Origin: JABMNT01 sp048262655
GTDB lineage: Bacteria > Pseudomonadota > Alphaproteobacteria > Rhodospirillales > Casp-alpha2
Length of the DNA stretch: 64,000 nt
Direction: 5' to 3'
Assembly (NCBI GenBank): GCA_048262655.1
Contig: JBLXEY010000003.1
Location: 310,001 to 374,000, forward strand
The notes beneath the pieces were generated by a model that was not told the origin of the DNA, did not search any database, and saw only the letters and a program-made list of their open reading frames with translations. Below, one piece after another: positions 27,164 through 36,622 of the stretch. Every line of letters begins with the position of its first letter. Positions within the stretch are counted from its first letter, which is position 1. The position numbers were made by a program, and so were the translations under genes.

Positions 27164-30100
27164 ATGCACCTTCTGGCGGCAGAACCCGGTGGTATCAATG
27201 ACGGTTCGGAAGCCATAGATCTGGGTCAAACGCCGGGCGATATCGTTTTCTTGTCTGCTGCGGATACGGAGCTTTCTGCACTGGCTGATGCGCAGACGAT
27301 ACGCGCTCAGGGGACAAAAGAATTGCCGAGCCTGAGACTCGCTAACCTGATGCATCTGGCTCATAACATGTCGGTTGATCTTTACGTCGATCAGGTCATT
27401 CAACATGCGCGGGTGGTCATCGTTCGTTTGTTGGGTGGGCGCGGCTATTGGACCTACGGAGCTGATGAGGTCATCGCCGCTTGCGAGCGTCGTAAAATTC
27501 CACTTGTATTTTTGCCCGGCGATGATCAGCCCGATGCAGAGCTTTCCGAGCTGACAACCATCGCATCTGATAGCCATTACCGATTGTGGCAATACCTGGT
27601 CCACGGGGGTCCGGAAAACGCCCTCGGGTTTTTGAACTTTACGGCGTCATTGATTGGCTATGAGCAGGATTGGCTTGAACCACGCCCGTTGGTCAACGCC
27701 GGGATTTATTGGCCGGATCAAAATATTGTTAGTCCTGAAGATTTGCAATCGCGCTGGCAAGAGGAGCAGCCGATTGCGGCAATTGTTTTTTACCGAGCCC
27801 TCGTCCAGGCCGGAAATACAAAAGTCATCGATGCGCTTATCGAAGGGCTTCTTGAGGCTGGGTTAAATCCACTTCCGGTATTTACCCAAAGCCTGAAGGA
27901 CCCCCAATCTGCCGGTATTATGGGCAATATATTCGAGACTGCACCGCCGGATATTATTCTCAACGGTACCGGATTTTCTGTCACGGCACCGGGTGTTCCC
28001 CGAACCGAAACGCCCTTTGATGCCGGACGTGGTAAGCAGGCTCCCGTAGTGTTGCAGATCATTTTTTCAGGTGGAAATGAACAGGCATGGCGCGACGGCC
28101 CGAGCGGATTGTCCGCGCGTGACATTGCCATGAATGTCGCCCTGCCGGAAGTTGATGGGCGTGTTTTGGGGCGAGCCGTTTCCTTTAAAGGGCTGGCGCG
28201 TCGGGACCCACTGACAGAAACCGACATCGTTCGTTATGAGCCTGTTGCCGACCGAATTCAATTTGTCAGCCAGCTCGCCGCTGCTTGGGCACGGTTGAGA
28301 CAAACACCCGCAAACCAAAGGCGCGTGGCTCTGGTCATGGCAAATTATCCTAACAAAGATGGACGCATGGGAAATGGCGTCGGTTTGGATACGCCAGCGG
28401 CGACATTGACGGTCCTGAATGCGCTTAAATCGGCAGGCTATAAAGTGGGTGATCTGCCAACCGATAGTGATGATCTCATCACCCGGATGCAGGCCGGGCC
28501 AACGAATGATTTTGAAGCGTTGGCTTCCAGAACGATTACCGAAAGCCTGAGCTTGGCTGACTATCAGCTGTTCTTTGCCCAACTCCCGAAACCCGTTCAG
28601 CAACAAGTAGACGAGCGCTGGGGCGCACCCGAAGCGGACCCGTTTTTTGTCTCCGGCAGTGTCGATTGCGGTAACTTTGCCATCCCCGCATACCGGATGG
28701 GTAACATCACAATCGGTTTGCAACCGGCGCGCGGCTATAACATTGATCCGGTCAGCAGCTATCATGATCCGGCTTTGGTCCCGCCACACAGCTACTTTGC
28801 CTTTTACGCCTGGTTGCGAAACGCGGTTGCAGTGGATGCGATTGTCCATATGGGTAAACACGGTAATCTGGAATGGCTGCCCGGTAAGGCATTGGCGTTA
28901 TCTGAAACCTGTTTTCCGGAAGCGGTCTTCGGGCCGACACCGCATTTATATCCTTTTATTGTCAATGACCCTGGTGAAGGAACGCAGGCAAAACGTCGCG
29001 CTCAAGCGGTCATCATTGATCATCTGACGCCACCTTTGACCCGTGCTGAAAGCTACGGGCCGTTGCGTGATCTGGAGCAGCTGGTGGATGAATATTACGA
29101 AGCGTCCGGCGTCGATCCGCGCCGACTTAAGGTTCTCAAAAAAGATATCTTGACCCTTTGTCAGGCGACGGGCCTTGATACGGATTGCGGCATTAGTGGC
29201 GCTGATGATGAAGCGGAAGCGCTGTCCAAGCTCGATAATTATTTGTGTGAATTGAAAGAAATGCAAATCCGCGATGGCCTGCATATTTTTGGCTGCTCTC
29301 CGGAAGGAGCCTTGCTTGATGATCTGCTGGTGGCGCTTGTCCGGGTTCCCCGGGGTGCGGAACGTCCGGGTGATCAATCGTTGTTGAGGGCAATGGCCGA
29401 TGACCTGGATTTGGGTTTTGATCCCATGAGTTGCGAAATGGCGGCGCTTTATGAAGGCCCAAAACCAATTTCTTTGGTCGAGGTTTCGAAGGACCAATGG
29501 CGGAGCAATGGCGATACTGTCGAGCGGCTTGAGTTGTTGGCAATTGCCTATCTGAACTTAGGGTGTAAACCGGATGAAAAACACAGCCGAACGCTTGCTG
29601 TGTTAGAAATCCTTGATAGGGAAATACGCCCGGCTGTAGAGCGTTCAGGGGATGCGGAACTCGAAGGTTTGTTAACGGGGCTCGATGGTTGTTTCGTGCC
29701 GTCGGGCCCTTCGGGCGCACCGACGCGCGGGCGACCGGACGTCTTGCCAACGGGACGTAATTTTTATTCCGTCGATACCCGCACAGTGCCGACACCTGCC
29801 GCATGGACGCTTGGCTGGAAGTCAGCAACCTTATTGATCGAGCGCCATATGCAAGATGCTGGTGAATGGCCAAAAACCATGGCGCTGAGTGCTTGGGGGA
29901 CGTCGAACATGCGCACCGGCGGTGATGATATCGCGCAGGCCTTGGCACTCATGGGCGTTAAACCCACATGGGACACGGCATCGCGCCGGGTGACAGGGTT
30001 TGAAGTTTTACCCTCGGCAGTTCTTGGCCGTCCCCGCGTTGATGTGACCTTGCGGATATCCGGGTTTTTTCGCGATGCTTTTCCGGGTTTAATTGATCTG

Positions 30101-30937
30101 TTTGATTCGGCCGTTCGTGCGGTGGCTGAACTTGAAGAAACGGCGGAAACAAATCCGCTGGCTGTCCGTGTTAAAGAAGAAACCCGTTCTGGAATTGCCG
30201 CGGGCTTAAGTGCCGATGAAGCCAAATTGCGTGCCGGGTTTCGGGTTTTCGGATCGAAGCCGGGCGCTTATGGCGCGGGTCTTCAGGCATTGATCGATGA
30301 AAAGGGCTGGCAAACGGAAGAGGATCTCGCGAAGGCCTATATTTCTTGGGGTGGGTATGCTTACGGAGCCGGCACTGGTGGTCAAGCAGAACACGGACTA
30401 TTTGAGAATCGCCTGAAACGGGTAGAAGCGGTTATTCATAATCAGGATAACCGGGAGCACGATTTGCTGGATTCTGATGACTACTACCAATTCGAAGGCG
30501 GCATGACAGCTGCCGTTCGAACTCTTTCGGAACACCAGCCGATCGTCTATCATAACGACCATTCACGTCCAGAGAACCCGAAAATTCGAAACCTGGAAGA
30601 TGAAATCGGTCGGGTTGTCAGAGCCCGGGTTGTCAACCCAAAATGGATCAAGGGTGTCATGCGCCACGGGTACAAGGGGGCGTTCGAGATGGCGGCGACG
30701 GTTGATTACCTGTTTGCTTTTCAGGCGACAGCCCGCTGTGTGAAGGATCATCATTTTGATGCGGTTTTTGACGCGTACCTCAACGACGAAGAGGTGCTGG
30801 AGTTTCTAAGCTCACACAATCCGGCAGCCTTAAAGGAAATGATAGAACGCTTGATCGAAGCGCAAGAGCGTGGGTTGTGGAAATCACGCAGGAATGATAC
30901 GCATCAAGCTTTGAAAGCTTTATTGGAAACCCAGTGA
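27164..30937 (+). CDS. cobN: Cobaltochelatase large subunit CobN
   Basis: This 1257-residue protein is the large subunit of the ATP-dependent cobaltochelatase that inserts cobalt into hydrogenobyrinate a,c-diamide in the aerobic route. It has the CobN/magnesium-chelatase-H segments RVALVMANYPNKDGRMGNGV, YNIDPVSSYHDPALVPPHSY, HMGKHGNLEWLPGKALALS, PTGRNFYSVDTRTVPT and YAYGAGTGGQAEHGLFENRL. Length is within the family range. The AAA+ and MIDAS partner subunits are not in this window. The start follows cobW by two bases, and the stop overlaps the GTG start of the next gene. Confidence 0.95.
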   Translation: MHLLAAEPGGINDGSEAIDLGQTPGDIVFLSAADTELSALADAQTIRAQGTKELPSLRLANLMHLAHNMSVDLYVDQVIQHARVVIVRLLGGRGYWTYGADEVIAACERRKIPLVFLPGDDQPDAELSELTTIASDSHYRLWQYLVHGGPENALGFLNFTASLIGYEQDWLEPRPLVNAGIYWPDQNIVSPEDLQSRWQEEQPIAAIVFYRALVQAGNTKVIDALIEGLLEAGLNPLPVFTQSLKDPQSAGIMGNIFETAPPDIILNGTGFSVTAPGVPRTETPFDAGRGKQAPVVLQIIFSGGNEQAWRDGPSGLSARDIAMNVALPEVDGRVLGRAVSFKGLARRDPLTETDIVRYEPVADRIQFVSQLAAAWARLRQTPANQRRVALVMANYPNKDGRMGNGVGLDTPAATLTVLNALKSAGYKVGDLPTDSDDLITRMQAGPTNDFEALASRTITESLSLADYQLFFAQLPKPVQQQVDERWGAPEADPFFVSGSVDCGNFAIPAYRMGNITIGLQPARGYNIDPVSSYHDPALVPPHSYFAFYAWLRNAVAVDAIVHMGKHGNLEWLPGKALALSETCFPEAVFGPTPHLYPFIVNDPGEGTQAKRRAQAVIIDHLTPPLTRAESYGPLRDLEQLVDEYYEASGVDPRRLKVLKKDILTLCQATGLDTDCGISGADDEAEALSKLDNYLCELKEMQIRDGLHIFGCSPEGALLDDLLVALVRVPRGAERPGDQSLLRAMADDLDLGFDPMSCEMAALYEGPKPISLVEVSKDQWRSNGDTVERLELLAIAYLNLGCKPDEKHSRTLAVLEILDREIRPAVERSGDAELEGLLTGLDGCFVPSGPSGAPTRGRPDVLPTGRNFYSVDTRTVPTPAAWTLGWKSATLLIERHMQDAGEWPKTMALSAWGTSNMRTGGDDIAQALALMGVKPTWDTASRRVTGFEVLPSAVLGRPRVDVTLRISGFFRDAFPGLIDLFDSAVRAVAELEETAETNPLAVRVKEETRSGIAAGLSADEAKLRAGFRVFGSKPGAYGAGLQALIDEKGWQTEEDLAKAYISWGGYAYGAGTGGQAEHGLFENRLKRVEAVIHNQDNREHDLLDSDDYYQFEGGMTAAVRTLSEHQPIVYHNDHSRPENPKIRNLEDEIGRVVRARVVNPKWIKGVMRHGYKGAFEMAATVDYLFAFQATARCVKDHHFDAVFDAYLNDEEVLEFLSSHNPAALKEMIERLIEAQERGLWKSRRNDTHQALKALLETQ

Positions 30938-31791
30938 CCGAAACTCAGGCGCGTAAAGATGTCTTCCGGGCCGCTCTATGGATGGTCGGCACATTGGCAT
31001 CGTTCACTGCCATGGCACTCAGCGTGCGTGAATTATCCGATAGCATGTCGACTTTTCAGCTGCTGTTTTTCAGAAGTTTGGTCGGGCTGTTTGTGATCGG
31101 GTTTCTTTTATCGCGTTCGGGGTGGGCACAAATAAAAAGTCAGCAACTGGGCTTGCAGATTTTTAGAAATGTTGTCCATTACGGCGGGCAATTCGGTTGG
31201 TTCGTTGGTATTGCCCTGTTGCCGTTAGCCGAAGTTTTTGCCATCGAATTCACGGTGCCCATCTGGACCATGATCATTGCGATACCGGTTCTGGGGGAGC
31301 GGTTAACGTTGATCCGTTTGATCGTTGTCGCCATCGGGTTTAGCGGTGTTCTTGTGATCTTGAGGCCAGGCTCTGAAATCGTTGATATCGGTGCGATGGC
31401 AGTCTTGGCAGCTGCCCTCTGTTATGCGATTGCCCATGTACTAACAAAAAAGCTCTCACGTACAGATAGCACCTTGTCGATTCTGTTTTATATGACGGTC
31501 GTACAAATGCCGCTCGGACTGATCCCCTCCCTGGGCGACTGGTATTGGCCGCTTCCCATGGAGTGGCCACTTATCATAATTGTCGGTTTGTCTGCTCTCT
31601 CAGCGCATTACTGTCTGACGTCAGCTTTCCGGCTGGCTGATGCTTCTGTTGTCGTACCCCTGGATTTTTTGCGATTGCCATTGGCGGCAATTGTTGGCGT
31701 GATGCTTTATAACGAACCGCTCGACCCGTATGTCTTTATTGGCGCAGCTATTATTATGGTGGGGATCGTGCTGAATATTAAGAAGGGCTAG
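30934..31791 (+). CDS. DMT-superfamily (EamA) membrane transporter
   Basis: This 285-residue protein has about ten hydrophobic segments arranged as two EamA repeats, with typical features such as LLFFRSLVGLFVIGFLLSR, LPLAEVFAIEFTVPIW, PVLGERLTLIRLIVVAIGF and, near the end, PLDFLRLPLAAIVGVMLYNE. It is an inner-membrane drug/metabolite exporter of unknown substrate. The start is GTG, overlapping the cobN stop (GTGA), so it is coupled to the cobalamin operon; whether it exports a corrinoid-related compound or is there by chance is open. A terminator-like hairpin with a T run follows. Confidence 0.85.
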   Translation: MTETQARKDVFRAALWMVGTLASFTAMALSVRELSDSMSTFQLLFFRSLVGLFVIGFLLSRSGWAQIKSQQLGLQIFRNVVHYGGQFGWFVGIALLPLAEVFAIEFTVPIWTMIIAIPVLGERLTLIRLIVVAIGFSGVLVILRPGSEIVDIGAMAVLAAALCYAIAHVLTKKLSRTDSTLSILFYMTVVQMPLGLIPSLGDWYWPLPMEWPLIIIVGLSALSAHYCLTSAFRLADASVVVPLDFLRLPLAAIVGVMLYNEPLDPYVFIGAAIIMVGIVLNIKKG

Positions 31792-31817
31792 TCGTCAAAT
31801 CCTGTTTGACGTGAACT

Positions 31818-31842
31818 CGCGCTGCGGCGCGCTATTTTTTTC
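31818..31842 (+). terminator. Rho-independent terminator after the cobalamin operon
   Basis: CGCGC (31818-31822), loop TGCG, GCGCG (31827-31831), then CTA and a run of T to 31842. A second small hairpin, CGTCAAA/TTTGACG, lies just ahead at 31793-31811. The T run overlaps the last codons of the opposing GFA gene. It would end the cobS-to-DMT transcript. Confidence 0.6.
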
Positions 31843-32320
31843 CAACCACACGCTCATGCCAGTCCGCGATGCTCTCGTTCGGATAGGCATCGAAGTATTG
31901 GTTGCACTCGCGTTGTTCAACAGGCACCCATGTGGCTTTTGAGGCCAGCATCAAATGCACGTGTTCCGGAGCTGTGGGAAGCTCGCTGTCGATGGCACCG
32001 GCGTGCGGGAACAGAAGATCTGGCCATCTTGGGTCCCAAACCCAAAGGTGGGAGCCGCATTTCGAGCAGAATTTACGATGTGCCGGGCTTGTCACGGTTT
32101 GCCCGGTCTCAGGATCTTCGATTTGAGCCTGATAGATAGACAGATGGTTTTCACCAGTGACCTCAAGCGTATTGGCATCAGCAGAAACGTTAATGCCGAA
32201 GCCGCCGCTACCCGCTGTCTTGCGACAAATCGAGCAGTAGCAATGGTTAAACGGATAAGGATGGTCAGACTGCACGGTAAACTGAACCGATTGGCAGTTA
32301 CAGGACCCTTCGAGTTTCAT
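31832..32320 (-). CDS. GFA family protein (Mss4-like zinc fold)
   Basis: This 162-residue protein begins EGSCNCQSVQF and continues with FNHCYCSICRKTAGSGGFG and RKFCSKCGSHLWVWD, the cysteine pattern of the GFA family (glutathione-dependent formaldehyde-activating enzyme fold) that binds zinc. Most members outside true Gfa have no proven activity, so the glutathione/formaldehyde role should not be assumed. It begins five bases after the end of the ODP-DHH gene and is probably cotranscribed with it. Confidence 0.85.
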   Translation of the reverse strand: MKLEGSCNCQSVQFTVQSDHPYPFNHCYCSICRKTAGSGGFGINVSADANTLEVTGENHLSIYQAQIEDPETGQTVTSPAHRKFCSKCGSHLWVWDPRWPDLLFPHAGAIDSELPTAPEHVHLMLASKATWVPVEQRECNQYFDAYPNESIADWHERVVGKK

Positions 32321-32325
32321 GAAAC

Positions 32326-34221
32326 TTACCCGTCTTGGTTTATTTTTTGTATCAAGGCGTTTTTAACGGTCTCTGCCAACAGAGGGTCGGCCTGACATGT
32401 GCCAGCTGCATGATGGCCACCGCCGCCATATTTCAGCATCAAATCGCCCACGTCAGTTTTTGATGAACGGTCAAAAATAGACTTTCCGACGGCAAACACG
32501 ACATTTTGTTTATCGCGGCCCCACATGACATGCATCGAGATATTGCACTCTGGAACCAATGCATAAATCATAAAGCGGTTACCGACGTAAACGGTTTCTT
32601 CGTCAAGCAGGTTTAAGACGACCAGGTTGCCATGAACGGTCGCGCACCGTTTCACCTGGTCTTTAAATAATTCTGCTTGCTCTCTGTAAAACTCGACACG
32701 TTCCTTAACGTCTTCGATTTCCAGGATTTCTTCGATGGTATGATCCTGGCAATATTCAATCAGGTTCATCATCAATTCATAATTCGGAATGCGGAACCCG
32801 CGGAAACGACCGAGACCGGTGCGGGAGTCCATGATGAAGTTGATCAGCGCCCAACGGTCAGGATTGAGCACTTCCTCCATATTGTATTGCGCCGAGTCAC
32901 CCTGATCGACAGCGTCCATCAATTCGGGCGAGACATTGGGAAGCCCCTCGGCCCCACCATAGTATTCGTAAACAACCCGAGCCGCCGATGGCGCTTCGGG
33001 GATAATGATATGATTATCGAATTTTTGTCCAAGCCGCTTAACTTCGCTCATATGGTGGTCAAACGACAAGTAACATCCCGGTACGTAAGGAAGGTTCGTC
33101 GTAATATCGTTATCCGTTATGTCGACGCGGCCTTCTTGCATGTCATTGGGGTGCACGAACAAGATGTCATCAATCATATCCAATTGTTCGAGAACAACAG
33201 CACAGACAAGGCCGTCGAAATCACTTCGTGTTACAAGGCGATATTTGGCGCCGGGTTCGGGCGTGCCCCGCGGGGGGCCTGCTTCAATACCCAAAAGGTC
33301 GGCGAAATCATCGTCATCTGTCTCGAGAGGCTTTGCATTCTCTGGTTCTTCGCTGACCTCGGTTGGTGCCGCTTCTGGCGCGCAGGGCGCCGATTCCGTT
33401 TCCTCTGATACCAGAGCGGCCAAGGCATTTGCTGCGGCATCGGCTTCCGCATCAGCGTCCGATGTGCCGTTCGATGACGACATTACAATTGAACCGATAC
33501 GTGCTGACGAAAACCAGTCGAGGAACCTTTCAACATCTGGTCCACTGAAGGCGGGACCGCGGTGAGGGATCAGATGTTCAATATCAAGTTTGGAAACGCG
33601 CGCCAACCAGCTGTCGCGAGCCTGTTCCGATGCAAACCACCGACCGTGGTAATCCTCCAGGAAATTGATATGGGCATCAAAATTATCGACAACAAACTCG
33701 CCAGTCGAATTTGCTGTATTAATGGTGGAGCCAATAGATCCCGCATAAAGAACTTTTGCGATCGGGTCGTATATACTAAATGCTGCCGGCGCATGCAGAT
33801 AATGAGCTGGAATAAGTTCAAGGTGCTTGCCGGCCCCGATATCGACCTCGCCCCCATCATCACCAATGGGCGAGAAACGGCATTCACTGTCGAGATGACC
33901 AATCATATCGGACATCAGGGATGGCGCCGAAATATCGATCGTGTCCTGGCAAACCTGACGCCAAAGCGGCAGCGAGGATGCCACATCCGGGTCCGCATGC
34001 GTCAGAGCAAGGTGGCTTACTTTATCGATGGAGAGGAGCCCGGTCAGGGACGAGAGGAACGCTGGAAAGATTTCAATTCCACCAGGATCAATCAAGGTCG
34101 CGGCATCATCAGCAATGACCACAACTTGGTTGGTGTCCGCAATGTTGGGGCTGCGTTCGGAATCGTGGCCCAAAATTACCCATTGGTGATTAACGCTCGA
34201 ATATATTTTATGGGTCTTCAT
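32326..34221 (-). CDS. Fusion of ODP (flavodiiron-like metallo-beta-lactamase) domain and DHH-DHHA1 phosphoesterase
   Basis: This 631-residue soluble protein joins two enzyme folds. Residues 1 to about 245 look like the oxygen-binding di-iron (ODP) metallo-beta-lactamase fold of flavodiiron proteins: LIDPGGIEIFPAFL, LTHADPDVASSLPLW (metal-ligand loop), PAHYLHAPAAFSIYDP, LYAGSIGS and LIPHRGPAFSG. An Ala/Glu-rich linker follows to about 320. Residues from about 330 are a DHH phosphoesterase: LVTRSDFDGLVCAVVL (aspartates), CYLSFDHHMSEV (DHH motif) and GGGGHHAAGTC (DHHA1). Whether it cleaves a nucleotide or polyphosphate under redox control is unknown. It is followed five bases later by the GFA gene. 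Confidence 0.82.
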   Translation of the reverse strand: MKTHKIYSSVNHQWVILGHDSERSPNIADTNQVVVIADDAATLIDPGGIEIFPAFLSSLTGLLSIDKVSHLALTHADPDVASSLPLWRQVCQDTIDISAPSLMSDMIGHLDSECRFSPIGDDGGEVDIGAGKHLELIPAHYLHAPAAFSIYDPIAKVLYAGSIGSTINTANSTGEFVVDNFDAHINFLEDYHGRWFASEQARDSWLARVSKLDIEHLIPHRGPAFSGPDVERFLDWFSSARIGSIVMSSSNGTSDADAEADAAANALAALVSEETESAPCAPEAAPTEVSEEPENAKPLETDDDDFADLLGIEAGPPRGTPEPGAKYRLVTRSDFDGLVCAVVLEQLDMIDDILFVHPNDMQEGRVDITDNDITTNLPYVPGCYLSFDHHMSEVKRLGQKFDNHIIIPEAPSAARVVYEYYGGAEGLPNVSPELMDAVDQGDSAQYNMEEVLNPDRWALINFIMDSRTGLGRFRGFRIPNYELMMNLIEYCQDHTIEEILEIEDVKERVEFYREQAELFKDQVKRCATVHGNLVVLNLLDEETVYVGNRFMIYALVPECNISMHVMWGRDKQNVVFAVGKSIFDRSSKTDVGDLMLKYGGGGHHAAGTCQADPLLAETVKNALIQKINQDG

Positions 34222-34443
34222 GGGCGGCTACTTTTCCGGTTCTACCGTTAACGAACGCGTCATGCGCAGTTTTATCCAATTGGCGCCGAATAGGGCAAAC
34301 CCAACGGCACAGTTGAATTAGGCTCTATTCGATACCAGCCTTTTTGACTCTAGGAAAGGTCAAAGGATTGGTCAACGGAGAACCCAACTTTTTTAACCCT
34401 CCGATGACGGCCTGCCTGATTCTGGTGGGCGGGACTTCTTGCC

Positions 34444-36591
34444 CTATTCGGCAGCCAATCTTGTGCTTTGAATGATATCCATTATTTCCTTTGCGGCTTC
34501 GGGAATGTTCGTTCCGGGGCCAAAAATAGCAGATACGCCTTGTTCCGTTAAAAAGGCGTAGTCTTGTGCCGGAATGACACCGCCACAGACAACCAGAATA
34601 TCGTCACCACCAGCTGCTTTCAGGTCTTTTATCATCTGAGGGACAAGTGTTTTGTGCCCGGCGGCCTGACTGGAGACGCCGATCACGTGAACATCATTTT
34701 CGATTGCCTGGCGCGCTGCTTCTGCGGGGGTTTGAAAGAGGGGGCCAACGTCCACATCAAATCCAATATCGGCAAATGCGGTTGCAATCACTTTTGCCCC
34801 GCGGTCATGGCCGTCCTGGCCCATTTTTACAACCAGCATGCGGGGGCGGCGACCTTCATTTTTCGCAAATTCAGTAATGTCGTCACGAATTTTTATAAAA
34901 CCGGCATCGCCTTCATATGCGGCGCCATAAACGCCGCTAATAGAACGGATTTCCGCTTTGTATCGGGTGTATTCCTGCTCCAGGGCATCAGAAATTTCGC
35001 CAACCGTTGCCCGGGCGCGGCTGGCGCTTACGGCCAGTTCCAAGAGATTACCTTCGCCGGTTCGTGCGGCATTTTGCAAAGCATCCAAGGCGGCTTGGCA
35101 GGCGGTTGCATCCCGGGTCTCGCGGATTGTTTTGAGCCTTTCGACTTGCTGTTCGCGAACGGCGTCATTATCGACGTCGAGGATATCCATATCATCCTCA
35201 GTCTCGCGTTGATATACGTTAACGCCAACGACTCGTTCTTCCCCGCGATCAATGCGCGCCTGCTTGCGCGCTGCGGCTTCTTCGATCCGTTGTTTGGGCA
35301 TGCCAACCGCCACCGCTTTTGTCATGCCGCCCAATTCATCTACTTCGCCTATCAGTTTACGGGCCTCTGCGGCCAGGGAATGGGTCAGGCTTTCCACGTA
35401 GTAGCTGCCACCCAGAGGGTCGATCACATTTGGGATGCCGGTTTCTTCGGCAATAACCAACTGGGTGTTGCGCGCAATGCGCGCGGAAAAAGGTGTGGGC
35501 AGCGCAATTGCCTCATCAAGAGCATTGGTATGCAGGGACTGGGTCCCGCCAAGCACCGCGGCCATCGCTTCAATTGTTGTTCTTATGACGTTATTGTAGG
35601 GGTCTTTTTCCGTCAACGAGACGCCGGATGTCTGGCAATGGGTGCGTAACATCAAGGATTTTTCGTTCTTCGGTTTAAATTCCTGCATCAATTCACACCA
35701 GAGCAGGCGGGCTGCCCGGAGTTTGGCAATCTCCATAAAGAAGTTCATGCCAATGCCGAAAAAGAAACTGAGCCGCGGTGCAAAATCATCCACATCAAGG
35801 CCTTGTGACAAGGCTGCTTTGACATATTCCAGTCCGTCTGCAAGCGTAAAGGCCAGTTCTTGCGCCGCTGTCGCGCCCGCTTCCTGCATGTGATAGCCCG
35901 AAATCGATATCGAGTTATATTTCGGCATATGGGTGGAGGTATAGGCGATGATATCAGCCACAATCCGCATGCTGGGTTCCGGCGGATAAATGTAGGTATT
36001 GCGGACCATAAATTCTTTAAGGATGTCGTTTTGGATGGTGCCTGAAAGCTTGTCGGCGCTGACGCCCTGTTCTTCGGCGGCAACAATGTAACCCGCTAAT
36101 ACCGGCAAGACAGCGCCATTCATGGTCATGGAAACGGACATCTGATCGAGCGGTATCTGATCAAACAGAATTTTCATGTCTTCAACACTATCGATGGCGA
36201 CACCGGCTTTGCCGACATCACCGACGACGCGCGGATGATCCGAATCATATCCTCGGTGCGTTGCCAGATCGAATGCGACAGACAGGCCCTTTTGCCCGGC
36301 GGCCAGATTATCGCGATAGAATTTGTTTGATTCTTCAGCCGTTGAAAAACCGGCGTATTGTCGAATGGTCCAGGGACGATTGGCGTACATGGTCGCCCGA
36401 GGGCCACGGGTAAAAGGCTCGAAACCGGGCAGAGTGTTGGTATCGCCAATAGTTTCCAGGTCCGCAGCCGTATAAAGAGGCTTTACGTCAATACCTTCCG
36501 GCGTTTGCCAGACCAGATCATCAAGTTTGCGTCCACGCAGCTCTTTTCCTGCTGTTTCTTCCCACTTCTGCATATCCGGAGATTTTGTCAT
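34444..36591 (-). CDS. Methylmalonyl-CoA mutase, single-chain, B12-dependent
   Basis: This 715-residue enzyme interconverts methylmalonyl-CoA and succinyl-CoA with adenosylcobalamin. The N-terminal TIM-barrel has the mutase signature TMYANRPWTIRQYAGFS, containing the active-site tyrosine, then SVAFDLATHRGYDSDHPRV and SISGYHMQEAGATAAQELAF. The C-terminal B12 domain has GQDGHDRGAKVIATAFADIG, where the histidine near residue 595 coordinates cobalt, and VIGVSSQAAGHKTLVP. It is the large, self-sufficient (ScpA/McmA) form. Only a GntR regulator is adjacent, and the cobalamin genes 8 kb away make the cofactor. Confidence 0.93.
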   Translation of the reverse strand: MTKSPDMQKWEETAGKELRGRKLDDLVWQTPEGIDVKPLYTAADLETIGDTNTLPGFEPFTRGPRATMYANRPWTIRQYAGFSTAEESNKFYRDNLAAGQKGLSVAFDLATHRGYDSDHPRVVGDVGKAGVAIDSVEDMKILFDQIPLDQMSVSMTMNGAVLPVLAGYIVAAEEQGVSADKLSGTIQNDILKEFMVRNTYIYPPEPSMRIVADIIAYTSTHMPKYNSISISGYHMQEAGATAAQELAFTLADGLEYVKAALSQGLDVDDFAPRLSFFFGIGMNFFMEIAKLRAARLLWCELMQEFKPKNEKSLMLRTHCQTSGVSLTEKDPYNNVIRTTIEAMAAVLGGTQSLHTNALDEAIALPTPFSARIARNTQLVIAEETGIPNVIDPLGGSYYVESLTHSLAAEARKLIGEVDELGGMTKAVAVGMPKQRIEEAAARKQARIDRGEERVVGVNVYQRETEDDMDILDVDNDAVREQQVERLKTIRETRDATACQAALDALQNAARTGEGNLLELAVSASRARATVGEISDALEQEYTRYKAEIRSISGVYGAAYEGDAGFIKIRDDITEFAKNEGRRPRMLVVKMGQDGHDRGAKVIATAFADIGFDVDVGPLFQTPAEAARQAIENDVHVIGVSSQAAGHKTLVPQMIKDLKAAGGDDILVVCGGVIPAQDYAFLTEQGVSAIFGPGTNIPEAAKEIMDIIQSTRLAAE

Positions 36592-36622
36592 GATCTGTCT
36601 CTATCTGTGATAAGGGTGCAAA

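Noticed and set aside
34564..35649. 361-residue open frame antisense to methylmalonyl-CoA mutase
   Set aside because: Long antisense frames are common opposite conserved genes of this composition; the product has cysteine- and phenylalanine-rich nonsense character and no recognisable motif.
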